64,000 bases of DNA from Pseudomonas saponiphila (GCF_900105185.1 NZ_FNTJ01000001.1:4484501-4548500), one strand, 5' to 3'. Positions 8,345 to 18,219 are shown, numbered from the stretch's first letter. Numbers and translations: made by a program. The notes: generated from the letters alone by a model not told the origin.

Positions 8345-9034
8345 ATGAGTGAGTTGATTTCCTACCATCTCGAAGACGGTATCGCGACCCTGACCTTGAG
8401 CAATGGCAAGGTCAATGCCATCTCCCCGGACGTGATCGCCGCTTTCAACGCCGCGCTGGATCAGGCCACCGCCGATCGCGCCGTGGTGATCATCACCGGT
8501 CAGCCGGGCATTCTCTCCGGCGGTTACGACCTGAAGGTGATGACAGCCGGTCCCAAAGAAGCAGTGGCGCTGGTAACCCAAGGCTCGACCCTGGCCCGCC
8601 GCCTGCTGTCCCACCCTTTCCCGGTGATCGTCGCCTGCCCGGGTCACGCGGTGGCCAAGGGTGCCTTCCTGCTGTTGTCGGCGGATTACCGTATCGGCGT
8701 CGACGGCCCCTTCAGCATCGGTCTTAACGAAGTGCAGATCGGCATGACCATGCACCATGCCGGCATCGAGCTGGCCCGCGACCGCCTGCGACGTTCGGCC
8801 TTCCATCGTTCGGTGATCAATGGCGAGATGTTCGACCCGCAAGGCGCGGTGGATGCCGGCTTCCTCGACAAGGTGGTGAGCGCCGAGGAACTGCAAGGCA
8901 CGGCCCTGGCCGCCGCACGCCAGCTGAAGAAGATCAACATGCTGGCCCACAAGAACACCAAGCTGAAGGTGCGCAAGGCCCTGCTGGACACCCTCAACAA
9001 CGCCATCATCCTCGACCAGGAACACATGGGCTGA
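8345..9034 (+). CDS. crotonase/enoyl-CoA hydratase family protein
   Basis: 229 residues, about 30 shorter than typical enoyl-CoA hydratases. The oxyanion-hole motifs are GQPGILSGGYDL and GHAVAKGAFLLLSADYRIG. Of the two usual catalytic glutamates, the second is present (LNEVQIGM). The position of the first, in the GGGxE motif, is hydrophobic (KGAFLLL). This pattern suggests an isomerase, hydrolase or other single-Glu reaction rather than classical hydration. It has its own terminator and no obvious operon partner. Confidence 0.85.
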   Translation: MSELISYHLEDGIATLTLSNGKVNAISPDVIAAFNAALDQATADRAVVIITGQPGILSGGYDLKVMTAGPKEAVALVTQGSTLARRLLSHPFPVIVACPGHAVAKGAFLLLSADYRIGVDGPFSIGLNEVQIGMTMHHAGIELARDRLRRSAFHRSVINGEMFDPQGAVDAGFLDKVVSAEELQGTALAAARQLKKINMLAHKNTKLKVRKALLDTLNNAIILDQEHMG

Positions 9035-9056
9035 GTCGCCCGTGTGGAATGAATCG

Positions 9057-9081
9057 GCCCGACCTGCGTGTCGGGCTTTTT
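9057..9081 (+). terminator. rho-independent terminator
   Basis: GCCCGAC/GTCGGGC stem with a 6-nt loop followed by TTTTT, 22 bp after the crotonase stop. Confidence 0.85.
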
Positions 9082-9247
9082 CTTGCCTGGCCGAAATGCA
9101 CAGACAAAAGCCTCTAGAGCGCCGCTGACACCGGTTAGCGGAAACATGCACTTAAACATCGCCCATCTCCCGGCTGAGAGCGGCAATTGCCGAAAACAGT
9201 GCACATCCGTACACTGCGCCACCTTTTGTCCCCGGTGGGCCGTTTAG

Positions 9248-9970
9248 ATGCTGTATCTGTTTCGTATGTCGCTGATGGGCCTGCACTTTATCCTTGCCGG
9301 AAGCCTGGGCCTGCTGCTTGGACTGTGTCGTCCATTCAACCCGGACAACAGTCGCCTGTGCGCCCGCCTCTACGCCTGGCCGGCGATGTGCATCCTGCGC
9401 CTGCGGGTCAAGGCCGAAGTCGGGCCGCTGATGGACAAACCTGAAAGCTGCGTGATCATCGCCAACCACCAGTCCAATTACGATTTGTTCGTGTTCGGCA
9501 ATGTAGTGCCGCGACGCACGGTATGCATCGGCAAGAAGAGCCTGAAATGGGTGCCGCTGTTCGGGCAGCTGTTCTGGCTGGCGGGCAATGTCCTGATCGA
9601 TCGCGGCAACCCGCACAAGGCGCGGCGCTCCATGCTCACCACCACCCATACGCTGCAACACAAGGACACCTCGATCTGGGTCTTCCCCGAAGGCACCCGC
9701 AACCTCGGCGAGGATCTGCTGCCATTCAAGAAGGGCGCGTTCCAGATGGCCATCGCCGCCGGCGTGCCGATCGTGCCGGTGTGTGTCAGCAGCTACATCA
9801 AGCACATGCGCCTGAACCGCTGGAACAGCGGCAAGATCCTGATCCGTTCGCTGCCGGCAATTCCCACCGCCGGGCTGACCATGGACGACATGCCGCGGTT
9901 GATCGCCCAGTGTCGCGAGCAGATGCGCGAATGCATCGCCCACATGGATCGCCAACTGCAAGCCGCCTGA
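9248..9970 (+). CDS. 1-acyl-sn-glycerol-3-phosphate acyltransferase (PlsC family)
   Basis: 240 residues. One N-terminal hydrophobic segment is followed by the acyltransferase motifs NHQSNYD (HX4D catalytic pair), the GNVLIDRGN region, FPEGTRN and VPIVPV. It transfers a second acyl chain to lysophosphatidic acid at the inner membrane. P. fluorescens genomes carry several PlsC paralogues and this may not be the housekeeping copy. The plsX and fab genes are elsewhere in the window (46-51 kb). A terminator follows at 9997. Confidence 0.9.
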   Translation: MLYLFRMSLMGLHFILAGSLGLLLGLCRPFNPDNSRLCARLYAWPAMCILRLRVKAEVGPLMDKPESCVIIANHQSNYDLFVFGNVVPRRTVCIGKKSLKWVPLFGQLFWLAGNVLIDRGNPHKARRSMLTTTHTLQHKDTSIWVFPEGTRNLGEDLLPFKKGAFQMAIAAGVPIVPVCVSSYIKHMRLNRWNSGKILIRSLPAIPTAGLTMDDMPRLIAQCREQMRECIAHMDRQLQAA

Positions 9971-9996
9971 ACCGCGAGCCCGCCCCCACTGCCTGC

Positions 9997-10022
9997 AAGC
10001 CCGCTCCGTGCGGGCTTTAATT
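9997..10022 (+). terminator. rho-independent terminator
   Basis: AAGCCCGC-TCCGT-GCGGGCTT followed by TAATTT, 27 bp after the acyltransferase stop. Confidence 0.75.
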
Positions 10023-10123
10023 TGTCTGCGAACTCCAGCTCCGGCAGTGACTCTGATGCTGCATTGCAGGCTAAGCTGCTGATTTGTAACCGCCCCATTG
10101 ATAAGAAGAAGTGAAGCAGAGCC

Positions 10124-11095
10124 ATGGGTAGAGTTGTTGCTGCCGCCGTGTACAGCGGCGGAAAGAAAGTCACCGATATCAGCCTTGACGAAGGGGCTGC
10201 CTGGGCCGCGAAACCCGGCCACTTCGTGTGGATCGGCCTGGAGGAACCCAATGCCCACGAACTGGCCAATCTGCAACGCCAGTTCAACCTGCATGAACTG
10301 GCCATTGAAGACGCCCTGGAAAAGCACAGCCGCCCCAAGCTGGAAACCTTCGGCGACGCCTTGTTCATCGTCACTTATTCACCGGTGCGCACCGAGGGCA
10401 AGCTGGAGTTCATCGAAACCCACATCTTTGCCGGCAACGGCTACATCATCACCGCACGCAACGGTCACTCGGCCTCCTATGGCTATGTACGCCAGCGTTG
10501 CGAGGCGCGTCCCCTGCTGCTGGAGCACGGCGAGGACTTCGTCCTTTATGCGCTGCTGGATTTCGTCACCGAGAACTACCAGCCGGTCAGTGAGGCCATC
10601 CATGGCGAAATCGACGAACTGGAACGCAACGTCCTGTGCAATTCGCTGAACGAGCGGGATATCCAGAACCTCCACGGCCTGCGCCGTGACGTGCTGCGCC
10701 TGCGCCGCTATGTAGCGCCCATGGTGGAGATCAGCGAGGAGCTGCAGAAACTCAGCTTTCCGTTCATCGACAAGAACATGCGGCCGTATTTCCGTGACGT
10801 GCAGATTCACGTCACCAGGCAGATGGAGGATTTGTCGACCCTGCGCGATATCGCCAGCCAGACCATCGAGATCGGTGTGCTGCTGGAGGCTTCACGGCAA
10901 AGCATCGTGCAGCGCAAGTTCGCCGCCTGGGCGGCGATTCTGGCGTTTCCCACCGCTGTGGCGGGGATCTACGGGATGAACTTCCAGAACATGCCGGAGC
11001 TGAGCTGGCACTACGGCTACTTCGGTGTCTTGGGTTTTATCAGTGTCGGCTGTGTCGGCCTGTGGGCCAGCTTCAAGCGTTCCGGCTGGCTCTGA
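10124..11095 (+). CDS. corA: CorA-family magnesium/divalent cation transporter
   Basis: 323 residues. A long cytoplasmic alpha/beta N-terminal domain is followed by a long helix and two C-terminal membrane segments. The pore signature GMNF is at IYGMNFQNMPEL, between the segments. The extended loop after GMN has MPEL, as in CorA proper. It imports Mg2+ (also Co2+/Ni2+) as a pentamer. It is monocistronic. P. fluorescens usually has more than one CorA-type gene, so the symbol marks the family. Confidence 0.88.
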   Translation: MGRVVAAAVYSGGKKVTDISLDEGAAWAAKPGHFVWIGLEEPNAHELANLQRQFNLHELAIEDALEKHSRPKLETFGDALFIVTYSPVRTEGKLEFIETHIFAGNGYIITARNGHSASYGYVRQRCEARPLLLEHGEDFVLYALLDFVTENYQPVSEAIHGEIDELERNVLCNSLNERDIQNLHGLRRDVLRLRRYVAPMVEISEELQKLSFPFIDKNMRPYFRDVQIHVTRQMEDLSTLRDIASQTIEIGVLLEASRQSIVQRKFAAWAAILAFPTAVAGIYGMNFQNMPELSWHYGYFGVLGFISVGCVGLWASFKRSGWL

Positions 11096-11100
11096 GGGAA

Positions 11101-11130
11101 TGGGCCCCGGGCGCGGACGCCTGGGCCCAT
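11101..11130. terminator. GC-rich stem-loop between convergent genes
   Basis: TGGGCCCCGGGCG/CGCCTGGGCCCA inverted repeat in the 40 bp between corA and the amidotransferase gene. It lacks a clear U-run, so intrinsic termination is uncertain. Confidence 0.4.
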
Positions 11131-11135
11131 GCAGG

Positions 11136-11858
11136 TCATGCGGCCTCGGGTTTGTGGGCGACGAAACGCATCATCCATTCCGCAACGGTGGTGCCGTGGT
11201 GCTCGTGTTCGAGACTGGCCAGGCCCTTCTGGTAGATCTTCTCGCCGAGAAACTCCTGGCGCAGATCCAGCAGCGCCCGGGAGTAGTCGTGGATGAACTC
11301 AGGGTGCCCCTGGAAACACAGGACCTGGTCATTGATGTGATACGCGGCATAAGGGCAGAAATCGCTGGAGGCGATCACTGTGGCGTTTTCCGGTAGCGCG
11401 GTGACCTGATCCTGGTGGCTGATCAACAGTGTCAGTTCCTCCACCACCGGGCTCATCCACGGCGCCTTGGCGGCCAGCTTGTAGCTATGGGTGCCAACGC
11501 CCCAGCCTTGAGTCGCCCGCTCGCTCTTGCCCCCCAGCAGCAACGCCAGCAACTGATGGCCGAAGCAGATGCCCAGCAGCTTGTCGCCGCGCTCGTAGCG
11601 GCCCAGCAGGTAGGTCTTGAGGGTTTGAATCCAGGGATCGGTGCCAAAGGAGTCGGCCTTGCTGCCGGTCACCAGGTAAGCGTCGAACTCCAGATCGTCG
11701 CTGGGATAATCGCCCTGGACCACGTTGTAGACGCTGAACTGGGCGGCAATGGGTTGCTGGGAAAACAGGCGCTGGAACATCTGCCCGTAACCCTGATATT
11801 GATCGACCAACTCGGGACGCAGGATATCGGTTTCAAGAATGCAGATGCGTAGCGACAT
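11136..11858 (-). CDS. class I glutamine amidotransferase
   Basis: 240 residues from the ATG at 11858, which is preceded by AGGAA; an upstream in-frame ATG lacks this. The catalytic nucleophile is in LGICFGHQLLA. The His/Glu region reads CFQGHPEF, so all three triad residues are visible. It belongs to the GMP-synthase-like GATase1 family. It resembles PA1742, proposed as a gamma-glutamyl-polyamine hydrolase, but that function is not proven by sequence. It adjoins a fatty-acid oxidation operon resembling PA1737/PA1736, so the local order also resembles P. aeruginosa. Confidence 0.85.
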   Translation of the reverse strand: MSLRICILETDILRPELVDQYQGYGQMFQRLFSQQPIAAQFSVYNVVQGDYPSDDLEFDAYLVTGSKADSFGTDPWIQTLKTYLLGRYERGDKLLGICFGHQLLALLLGGKSERATQGWGVGTHSYKLAAKAPWMSPVVEELTLLISHQDQVTALPENATVIASSDFCPYAAYHINDQVLCFQGHPEFIHDYSRALLDLRQEFLGEKIYQKGLASLEHEHHGTTVAEWMMRFVAHKPEAA

Positions 11859-11963
11859 AAAAAATTCCTGACAAGGTGATGGCAATAATGAACAGCCCAG
11901 AGCCTGCCTTGAAATACCACGGCAAGGCAAGCCCCGGGGCCACTCATTGAGCGTCCGTCAACC

Positions 11964-14108
11964 TCAGAACCACTGGCCCTGGCGAGCCTTCTCCAGGAGC
12001 AGGGTCGGCGGGGCGAATCGTTCTCCGTATTGTTGCGCCAGGTACTGCGCCCGGGCGACGAAATCCTTCACCCCGTACTGATTGATGAACTGCAGGGCGC
12101 CGCCGCTCCAGGCAGCGAAACCGATGCCGAAGATCGAGCCGATATTGGCGTCCGCCGTGGACTGCAACACCCCCTCCTCCAGGCAACGCACGGTTTCGAT
12201 GGCCTGGATGAACAGCAGGCGGTCGCGCACGTCCTGGGGCGAGATCTGTCCATCGGCGCGATAGAAGCGCGTGTGCAACTCTGGCCACAAGTGCTTCTGG
12301 CCGCCGGCCGGGTAGTCGTAGAAACCGCCACCAGCGGCCTTGCCCGCACGCTTGTCGTCATTGAGCAACTGGTCGATCACGGCAAACGCCGGATGCTTGA
12401 TCGGCGGCTTGCCTTCAGCCTGCAGGTCCTTGGCGGTCTGCTGACGGATGTGACTCATCAGGCTCAGGGAGACTTCATCGGAAATCGCCAGCGGCCCTAC
12501 CGGCATCCCGGCCTTGCGCGCCTCGGTTTCGATCATCGGCGCCGAAACGCCTTCGCCGAGCATGGCAATCCCTTCATTGGTGAAGGTGCCGAACACCCGG
12601 GAGGTGAAGAATCCGCGGCTGTCGTTGACCACGATCGGGGTCTTGTTGATCTGCAGCACGAAGTCGAACCCACGGGCCAGGGTCGCGGCGCTGGTCTGCG
12701 CGCCCTTGATGATCTCCACCAGGGGCATCTTGTCCACCGGACTGAAGAAGTGCAGGCCGATGAACTTGTCCGGATTCGGCACCGCCGTGGCCAACCCGGT
12801 GATGGGCAGGGTCGACGTGTTGGAGGCAATCACCGCTTCACCGCCGACCACCTGCTGCGCGGCCCGTGACACCCTGGCCTTGAGCTCGCGATCCTCGAAC
12901 ACAGCCTCGATGATCAGGTCGCAACCGGCCAGGTCGGCGTCCTCGGCGGTGGTACGGATTCGCGCCAGGGTCGCGTCACGCTGCTCGCGGCTCAGTTGTC
13001 CGCGCGCCAGCTTTTTCTCCAGCAGCGCCGCCGAGTGGGCCTTGCCCTTCTCTGCCGCCTCGACGCTGATGTCCTTGAGCACCACCTCGATGCCCGCCAC
13101 CGCGCTGACGTAGGCAATCCCCGCCCCCATCATCCCGGCCCCCAGCACCCCGAGCTTTTTCGTGGTCTGCGGCGCGATGCCTTGAGGGCGCGAGCCACCG
13201 GCATTGATTTCATTGAGCTGGAACCAGAAGGTGCCAATCATGTTCTTCGCCACCTGGCCGGTGGCCAGCTCGGTGAAGTAGCGAGTCTCGATCAGTTGCG
13301 CGGTGGCGAAATCCACCTGTGCGCCTTCGACCGCGGCGCACAGGATCTTTTCCGGCGCGGGGAAACAGCCCTGGGTCTTGGCTCGCAGAATCGACGGGGC
13401 GATGGCCAGCATCTGCGCCACTTTCGGGTTGGCCGGCGTGCCGCCGGGGATCTGATAACCGCGCACATCCCAGGGTTGCTGGACCGCCGGGTTGGCGAGG
13501 ATCCAGGCCCGAGCCTTGGCCAGCAGCTCATCGCGATCCGTCGCCAGGGCATCGATCAGACCAGCTTGCAGCGCCTGCTGCGGGCGCACTTTCTTGCCTT
13601 CCAGCAGATACGGCAGCGCCTTTTCCAGGCCCAGCATGCGCACCATACGCACCACCCCACCGCCGCCGGGCAACAAGCCCAGGGTGACTTCCGGCAGGCC
13701 GATCTGTACCGATTTATCGTCCAGGGCCACCCGGTGATGGCAGGCCAGGCAGATTTCCCAGCCGCCGCCCAGGGCAGCGCCATTGATTGCCGCGACCACC
13801 GGCTTGCCCAGGGTTTCCAGAGCCCGCAACTGGCCCTTGAGGGCCAGCACCCTGTCGTAGAACGCCTTGGCTTGGGGCTTGTCGACCTTGATCAGCTCGT
13901 TGAGGTCGCCGCCGGCAAAGAAGGTCTTTTTCGCCGAGGTGATGATCACCCCGGCAATCGCTTGCTGCTCGGCCTGCAGGCGCGCCACGACGCCGGCCAT
14001 GGCCTCGCGGTACAGCTCGTTCATGGTGTTGGCGCTCTGGCCCGGCATATCGATGGTCAGGACGACGATCTGGTCCTGGCCCTTTTCGTAACGGATGGCA
14101 TCGGTCAT
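11964..14108 (-). CDS. multifunctional 3-hydroxyacyl-CoA dehydrogenase/enoyl-CoA hydratase (FadB/FadJ-like)
   Basis: 714 residues starting MTDAIRYEKG at 14108. Residues 1-190 form a crotonase domain with the oxyanion motif FFAGGDLNEL. From about 320 comes the NAD-binding Rossmann fold (LGVLGAGMMGAGIAYVSA), then the dehydrogenase catalytic segment GLHFFSPVDKMPLVEI and C-terminal helical repeats. It hydrates trans-2-enoyl-CoA and oxidises the product to 3-ketoacyl-CoA. The thiolase gene lies 25 bp upstream on the same strand, forming a beta-oxidation pair like PA1737/PA1736. Confidence 0.93.
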   Translation of the reverse strand: MTDAIRYEKGQDQIVVLTIDMPGQSANTMNELYREAMAGVVARLQAEQQAIAGVIITSAKKTFFAGGDLNELIKVDKPQAKAFYDRVLALKGQLRALETLGKPVVAAINGAALGGGWEICLACHHRVALDDKSVQIGLPEVTLGLLPGGGGVVRMVRMLGLEKALPYLLEGKKVRPQQALQAGLIDALATDRDELLAKARAWILANPAVQQPWDVRGYQIPGGTPANPKVAQMLAIAPSILRAKTQGCFPAPEKILCAAVEGAQVDFATAQLIETRYFTELATGQVAKNMIGTFWFQLNEINAGGSRPQGIAPQTTKKLGVLGAGMMGAGIAYVSAVAGIEVVLKDISVEAAEKGKAHSAALLEKKLARGQLSREQRDATLARIRTTAEDADLAGCDLIIEAVFEDRELKARVSRAAQQVVGGEAVIASNTSTLPITGLATAVPNPDKFIGLHFFSPVDKMPLVEIIKGAQTSAATLARGFDFVLQINKTPIVVNDSRGFFTSRVFGTFTNEGIAMLGEGVSAPMIETEARKAGMPVGPLAISDEVSLSLMSHIRQQTAKDLQAEGKPPIKHPAFAVIDQLLNDDKRAGKAAGGGFYDYPAGGQKHLWPELHTRFYRADGQISPQDVRDRLLFIQAIETVRCLEEGVLQSTADANIGSIFGIGFAAWSGGALQFINQYGVKDFVARAQYLAQQYGERFAPPTLLLEKARQGQWF

Positions 14109-14133
14109 GAAGATGATTCCTTGAAGACGGGGC

Positions 14134-15339
14134 TCAGAGGCGTTCGATGATGGTGGCGATACCCATGCCGCCGCCGACACAGAGGGTCGCCAGGCCGTAG
14201 CGCTGGCGCCGGCTTTCCAGTTCGTCGAGCAAGGTGCCGAGGATCGCGCAGCCGGTGGCGCCCAGCGGATGGCCCAGGGCAATGGCGCCACCGTTGACGT
14301 TGACCCTGGCCGGATCGATGGCCATGTCCTTGATGAACTTGAGCACCACCGAGGCAAAGGCTTCGTTGACCTCGAACAGATCGATGTCCTCGACCCGCAG
14401 CCCGGCCTTGGCCAGGGCCTTGCGGGTGGCCGGCGCCGGGCCGGTGAGCATGATGGTGGGGTCGGTGCTGGTGACCGCCGTGGCCACGATCCGCGCCCGG
14501 GGCTTGAGCCCCAGCTCCCGGCCCTTGGCCTCTGAACCGATGAGCATCAGCGCCGAACCGTCGACGATGCCCGAACTGTTGCCCGGGGTGTGCACGTGGT
14601 TGATGCGTTCGACATGGCTGTAGACCCGTAGCGCGGTAGCGTCGAAGCCCATCTGCCCGATCATTTCGAAACTCGGCTTGAGGCTGCCCAGGCCTTCCAG
14701 GGTCGAGTCGGCGCGGATGAACTCGTCATGCTCCAGCAAGACGATGCCGTTCTGGTCCTGCACCGGCACCAGGGACTTGGCGAAGGCACCGCTGGTCCGG
14801 GCCCGGGCCGCCTTCTGCTGGGATTGCAGGGCGAAGCGGTCGACCTCCTCGCGGGAGAAGCCCTCCAGGGTCGCGATCAGGTCCGCGCCAATGCCCTGGG
14901 GGGTGAAATGGCTGTGCATATTGGTTTCCGGGTCCAGCACCCAGGCCCCACCATCGCTGCCCATGGGCACCCGGGACATGGACTCGACGCCACCGACCAC
15001 CACCAGCTCCTCGAACCCCGAGCGCACCTTCATCGCACCGAGATTGACCGCCTCCAACCCCGAGGCGCAGAAGCGATTGATCTGCACGCCGGCCACGCTC
15101 ACATCCCAATCCGCGGCCTGAACGGCGGTCTTGGCGATATCGGCCCCTTGATCGCCGATGGGCGTCACGCAACCCAGGACCACGTCGTCCACCTGGCTGG
15201 TGTCCAGTTCGCAACGCTGTTGCAGCGCCCGCAACAGGCCGCCCACCAGGTTCACCGGTTTCACGCTGTGCAAGGCGCCATCGGCCTTGCCTTTACCACG
15301 GGGCGTGCGTAATGCATCGAATATCAACGCTTGGGTCAT
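14134..15339 (-). CDS. acetyl-CoA acyltransferase (thiolase)
   Basis: 401 residues, full length for thiolase II. The acyl-accepting cysteine is in [14 protein letters not shown] (about residue 90). The catalytic His is in [14 protein letters not shown] and the second Cys in [11 protein letters not shown] near the C-terminus. It cleaves 3-ketoacyl-CoA with CoA and is the first gene of the operon with the fadB-like gene. An IS21-family element lies 240 bp upstream, so upstream promoter or regulator sites may have been displaced. Confidence 0.93.
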   Translation of the reverse strand: MTQALIFDALRTPRGKGKADGALHSVKPVNLVGGLLRALQQRCELDTSQVDDVVLGCVTPIGDQGADIAKTAVQAADWDVSVAGVQINRFCASGLEAVNLGAMKVRSGFEELVVVGGVESMSRVPMGSDGGAWVLDPETNMHSHFTPQGIGADLIATLEGFSREEVDRFALQSQQKAARARTSGAFAKSLVPVQDQNGIVLLEHDEFIRADSTLEGLGSLKPSFEMIGQMGFDATALRVYSHVERINHVHTPGNSSGIVDGSALMLIGSEAKGRELGLKPRARIVATAVTSTDPTIMLTGPAPATRKALAKAGLRVEDIDLFEVNEAFASVVLKFIKDMAIDPARVNVNGGAIALGHPLGATGCAILGTLLDELESRRQRYGLATLCVGGGMGIATIIERL

Positions 15340-15571
15340 GACGTCCTCGAACCGCTGTGCAGGGGAAAATGTCGAGCCCTCACCTTAGGCGCGACAGCCG
15401 TGGATTCAATGACCGATGCGCTCAGCCGCCTTGACGCTGACGCTCAGACGAACGGTAGGCAGCTAAGCGATCGCCCGATGAAGGGTCGCGAGCTGTCTAG
15501 CCAAAGGGCGACCACCCTGTATGTCAGTGGATTTATAGCGTTTTCAGGGATTGCAGCTATAACTTCATACG

Positions 15572-15578
15572 AATTGGA
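15572..15578. repeat. left target-site duplication AATTGGA
   Basis: Direct repeat AATTGGA, identical to 18220-18226, flanking the IS21-family element whose ends are TG...CA. It shows an intact insertion that has not rearranged since. Confidence 0.85.
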
Positions 15579-15584
15579 TGCGGA

Positions 15585-15728
15585 TTTCGGAGCACCGTGA
15601 CCGGCCGTTTCGGTTGATCGTGACCGGTCATTTCGCTAACGCGTGACCGCTCATTTCGGTAGCAACGTGACCGATTTTCCGCCTGTTCCGAAACAGGTGG
15701 TCACGGCTTACCGAAATCGCCGGTCACG
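15585..15728. repeat. left-end transposase-binding repeats of IS21 element
   Basis: Four direct copies of TTTCGn-N4/5-nCGTGACCG have CGTGACCG at 15596, 15619, 15642 and 15666 (23, 23 and 24 bp apart). Two copies follow in inverted orientation (TGGTCACG at 15698 and CGGTCACG at 15721). IS21 transposases bind repeats near the ends; six copies, two of them inverted, is more than usual. Confidence 0.8.
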
Positions 15729-15803
15729 ACTTAGCGAAAGCCTTCCCCTTCGTTGCGCATGACCTGATGCGCCGCCATCCTCGACCGATTTCGGGAGAGG
15801 AAG

Positions 15804-17489
15804 ATGGCGGCGCCGCGAGTAGCCATGCGAAACATCAAAGAATGTCTGCGCCTCAAGTTTGAGGCCGGCTTGTCCCACGAGAAGATTGCCCGTGCCTTGC
15901 AGCTGTCCAAGGGCGTGGTTAGCAAGTACATCGCGGCGGCGCGGGTGGCCGGGCTGGACTGGCCGGCGCTGGTGGCCATGGACGAGGCCGCGCTGGCGGC
16001 CGCCTTGTTTGCACCGACGTCGACGAACAAGCCGCGCGGTGAGCGAGTGCTGCCCGATGTGCTGAGCATCCACCGCGAGTTGCGACGCAAGGGCGTGACC
16101 TTGCAGCTGCTGTGGGAGGAATATCTCGCCGCGCATGCGGGCCAGCCGACCTACCGCTACACCCAGTTCGTCGAGCACTACCGGCGCTACGCCCAGACGC
16201 TCAAACGTTCGATGCGTCAGCTGCACCGTGCGGGCGAGAAGCTATTCATCGACTATGCCGGGCCGACGCTGCCGGTGGTCGACCCGGCCACCGGCGAAGT
16301 GCGCCGGGCGCACATCTTCGTCGCCGCCCTGGGCGCCTCGAATTACACCTATGCCTGCGCGACGCCAGGCGAAACCCAGGTGGACTGGCTGACCTCGCTG
16401 GGCCAGGCTCTGACCTACTTTGGCGGCGTGCCGGAAATGGTTGTGCCGGACAATCCGCGCGCCCTGGTCGCCCAGCCGGATCGCTACGAGCCGGGCCTGA
16501 ACCGGGCCACGCTGGAGTGCGCGCGTCATTACCAGACGGTGATCCTGCCGGCACGGCCACGCAAGCCTCAGGACAAGGCCAAGGCCGAGGTGGCGGTGCA
16601 GGTGGTCGAGCGCTGGATCATGGCGCGGCTGCGCCATCGGCAGTTCTTCAGCCTGCATGCGCTTAACCAGGCCATCGCCGAGCTGCTGGAGGATCTGAAT
16701 CGGCGCCCGTTCAAGCGGCTCGATGGCTGCCGGCGCGACTGGTTCGAGCGCCTGGATCGCCCGGCCTTGCGAGCGCTGCCGGTGCATCCCTACGAGGTCG
16801 CCACCTTCAAGCGCTGCAAGGTCAGCATCGACTACCACATCGAGGTCAATGGCAGCTTCTACAGCGTGCCCTCCGCCCTGGCCCGGCAGAACGTGGACGT
16901 GCGACTGACGGCACACACCCTGGAAGTGCTGCATGGCAACCGGCGGGTGGCCAGCCACCTGCTGCTGGGGCGACGCGGCGCTTACAGTACCCAGCGCGAG
17001 CACATGCCCGCGGCGCACCAGGCGCATCGCGAATGGACGCCACAACGCCTGCTCGACTGGGGCGCGCGGATCGGCCCCTACACGCGCCAACTGATCGATC
17101 ACCAACTGACCCACAAGCCGCACCCGGAGATGGGCTACCGCGCCTGCCTCGGCCTGCTCTCGCTGGCCCGGCGCTATGGCAATGCACGCCTGGAAGCCGC
17201 TGCCGAACGTGCCGTACACCTGCGCGCCTTCACCGGGCGCAGCGTGCGCAACCTGCTCCAGCAAGGCCTGGATCAACAGCCGCTGCCCCAGCGTGCCGCC
17301 GAAACGACCTTACCCGGCGACCACGAGAACGTCCGTGGCGCCGACTACTACCAACCCCCGCAACAGGAGCTGTTCGATGATGCCGCAACACACCCTGAAT
17401 CAACTGCACCAGCTACGCCTGGACGGCATGGCCCGCGCCCTGGAAGAGCAATGGACGCTGCCGGCCAGCCACAGCCTGAGCTTCGATGA
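15804..17489 (+). CDS. istA: IS21-family transposase IstA
   Basis: 561 residues. The N-terminal helix-turn-helix reads [21 protein letters not shown]. The DDE integrase core has a first Asp in [13 protein letters not shown], a second in [10 protein letters not shown] and Glu in [12 protein letters not shown] beta-rich C-terminal domain starts near [11 protein letters not shown]. An alternative start at the internal Met8 cannot be excluded. It catalyses cut-and-paste or circle-mediated transposition together with the ATPase IstB. Its 3' end overlaps istB by 113 bp, suggesting translational coupling. Confidence 0.93.
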   Translation: MAAPRVAMRNIKECLRLKFEAGLSHEKIARALQLSKGVVSKYIAAARVAGLDWPALVAMDEAALAAALFAPTSTNKPRGERVLPDVLSIHRELRRKGVTLQLLWEEYLAAHAGQPTYRYTQFVEHYRRYAQTLKRSMRQLHRAGEKLFIDYAGPTLPVVDPATGEVRRAHIFVAALGASNYTYACATPGETQVDWLTSLGQALTYFGGVPEMVVPDNPRALVAQPDRYEPGLNRATLECARHYQTVILPARPRKPQDKAKAEVAVQVVERWIMARLRHRQFFSLHALNQAIAELLEDLNRRPFKRLDGCRRDWFERLDRPALRALPVHPYEVATFKRCKVSIDYHIEVNGSFYSVPSALARQNVDVRLTAHTLEVLHGNRRVASHLLLGRRGAYSTQREHMPAAHQAHREWTPQRLLDWGARIGPYTRQLIDHQLTHKPHPEMGYRACLGLLSLARRYGNARLEAAAERAVHLRAFTGRSVRNLLQQGLDQQPLPQRAAETTLPGDHENVRGADYYQPPQQELFDDAATHPESTAPATPGRHGPRPGRAMDAAGQPQPELR

Positions 17490-18126
17490 ACGCCTCGGCC
17501 TACTGCTCGACCGCGAACTGGCCTGGCGTGACAACCAGCGCCTGGTACGGCTGCGCAAGAAGGCCAAGCTCAAGTACGCCAACGCCTGCCTGGAAGATCT
17601 CGACCGCCGCACCGGACGCGCCCTGGACGAGCGTCTGATCGCCACCCTGGCCAGTGGCGACTGGATCCGCCAGCAGCACAACCTGCTGCTGACCGGCCCG
17701 ACCGGTGCCGGCAAAACCTGGCTGGCCTGCGCCCTGGGCAACCAGGCCTGCCGCCAGGGCTATAGCACCCTGTACCTGCGCACCCCGCGCCTGCTGGAAC
17801 AACTGCGCATCGCTCATGGCGACGGCAGCTTCGGCCGTACCCTGCAACAGCTGGCAAAGGTCGACGTCCTGGTGCTGGACGACTGGGCGCTAGCCCCGCT
17901 GGAGGAAGGAGCCCGGCATGACCTGCTGGAGGTGATCGACGACCGCGCTGGCAGCCGCTCCACCATCCTGACGAGCCAACTGCCCATCGAGCACTGGCAC
18001 GGCTGGATCAACGACCCGACCCTGGCCGATGCCATCCTCGACCGCCTGGTGCACAACGCCTACCGACTGACGATGAAAGGCGAGTCGCTGCGCCGAAAAA
18101 AAGCCGAGGAACAAGCCGCATCGTGA
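17377..18126 (+). CDS. istB: IS21-family ATPase helper protein IstB
   Basis: 249 residues from the ATG at 17377 (a second ATG follows directly). Walker A is [13 protein letters not shown] and Walker B is VLVLDDWAL, a DnaC-like AAA+ ATPase. It selects and remodels target DNA for IstA. The start lies inside istA in another frame. Uninterrupted and of normal family length. Confidence 0.93.
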   Translation: MMPQHTLNQLHQLRLDGMARALEEQWTLPASHSLSFDERLGLLLDRELAWRDNQRLVRLRKKAKLKYANACLEDLDRRTGRALDERLIATLASGDWIRQQHNLLLTGPTGAGKTWLACALGNQACRQGYSTLYLRTPRLLEQLRIAHGDGSFGRTLQQLAKVDVLVLDDWALAPLEEGARHDLLEVIDDRAGSRSTILTSQLPIEHWHGWINDPTLADAILDRLVHNAYRLTMKGESLRRKKAEEQAAS

Positions 18127-18172
18127 CCGATGCGATTACAATCCAGAACCCGCGCAACCGGGGTGGAAGCAC

Positions 18173-18219
18173 CGGTCACGTATTAGCGAAACGCTCGGTC
18201 ACGTTCACCGAAATCCGCA
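18173..18219. repeat. right-end repeats and terminal inverted repeat of IS21 element
   Basis: Two inverted-orientation copies (CGGTCACG at 18173 and 18196, 23 bp apart), each followed by a GCGAAA/CCGAAA half-site, ending at CCGCA (18219). They match the left-end array in reverse. Confidence 0.8.

Larger units (their letters stand above)
15579..18219 (+). mobile_element. IS21-family insertion sequence (2641 bp, complete)
   Basis: Bounded by imperfect terminal inverted repeats of about 24 bp. The left end starts TGCGGATTTCGGAGCACCGT and the right end, on the reverse strand, TGCGGATTTCGGTGAACGTG. The termini are the 5'-TG...CA-3' typical of IS21. A 7-bp target duplication flanks it. It carries istA and istB with the overlapping arrangement of the family, and arrays of 23-bp repeats inside both ends. 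Both genes look intact, so it may still be active. Confidence 0.93.

Noticed and set aside
15585..15728. 23-bp spaced repeats considered as a CRISPR array or plasmid iterons
   Set aside because: Too few and too short-spaced for CRISPR, no cas genes; they lie just inside the ends of an IS21 element and match its right end.
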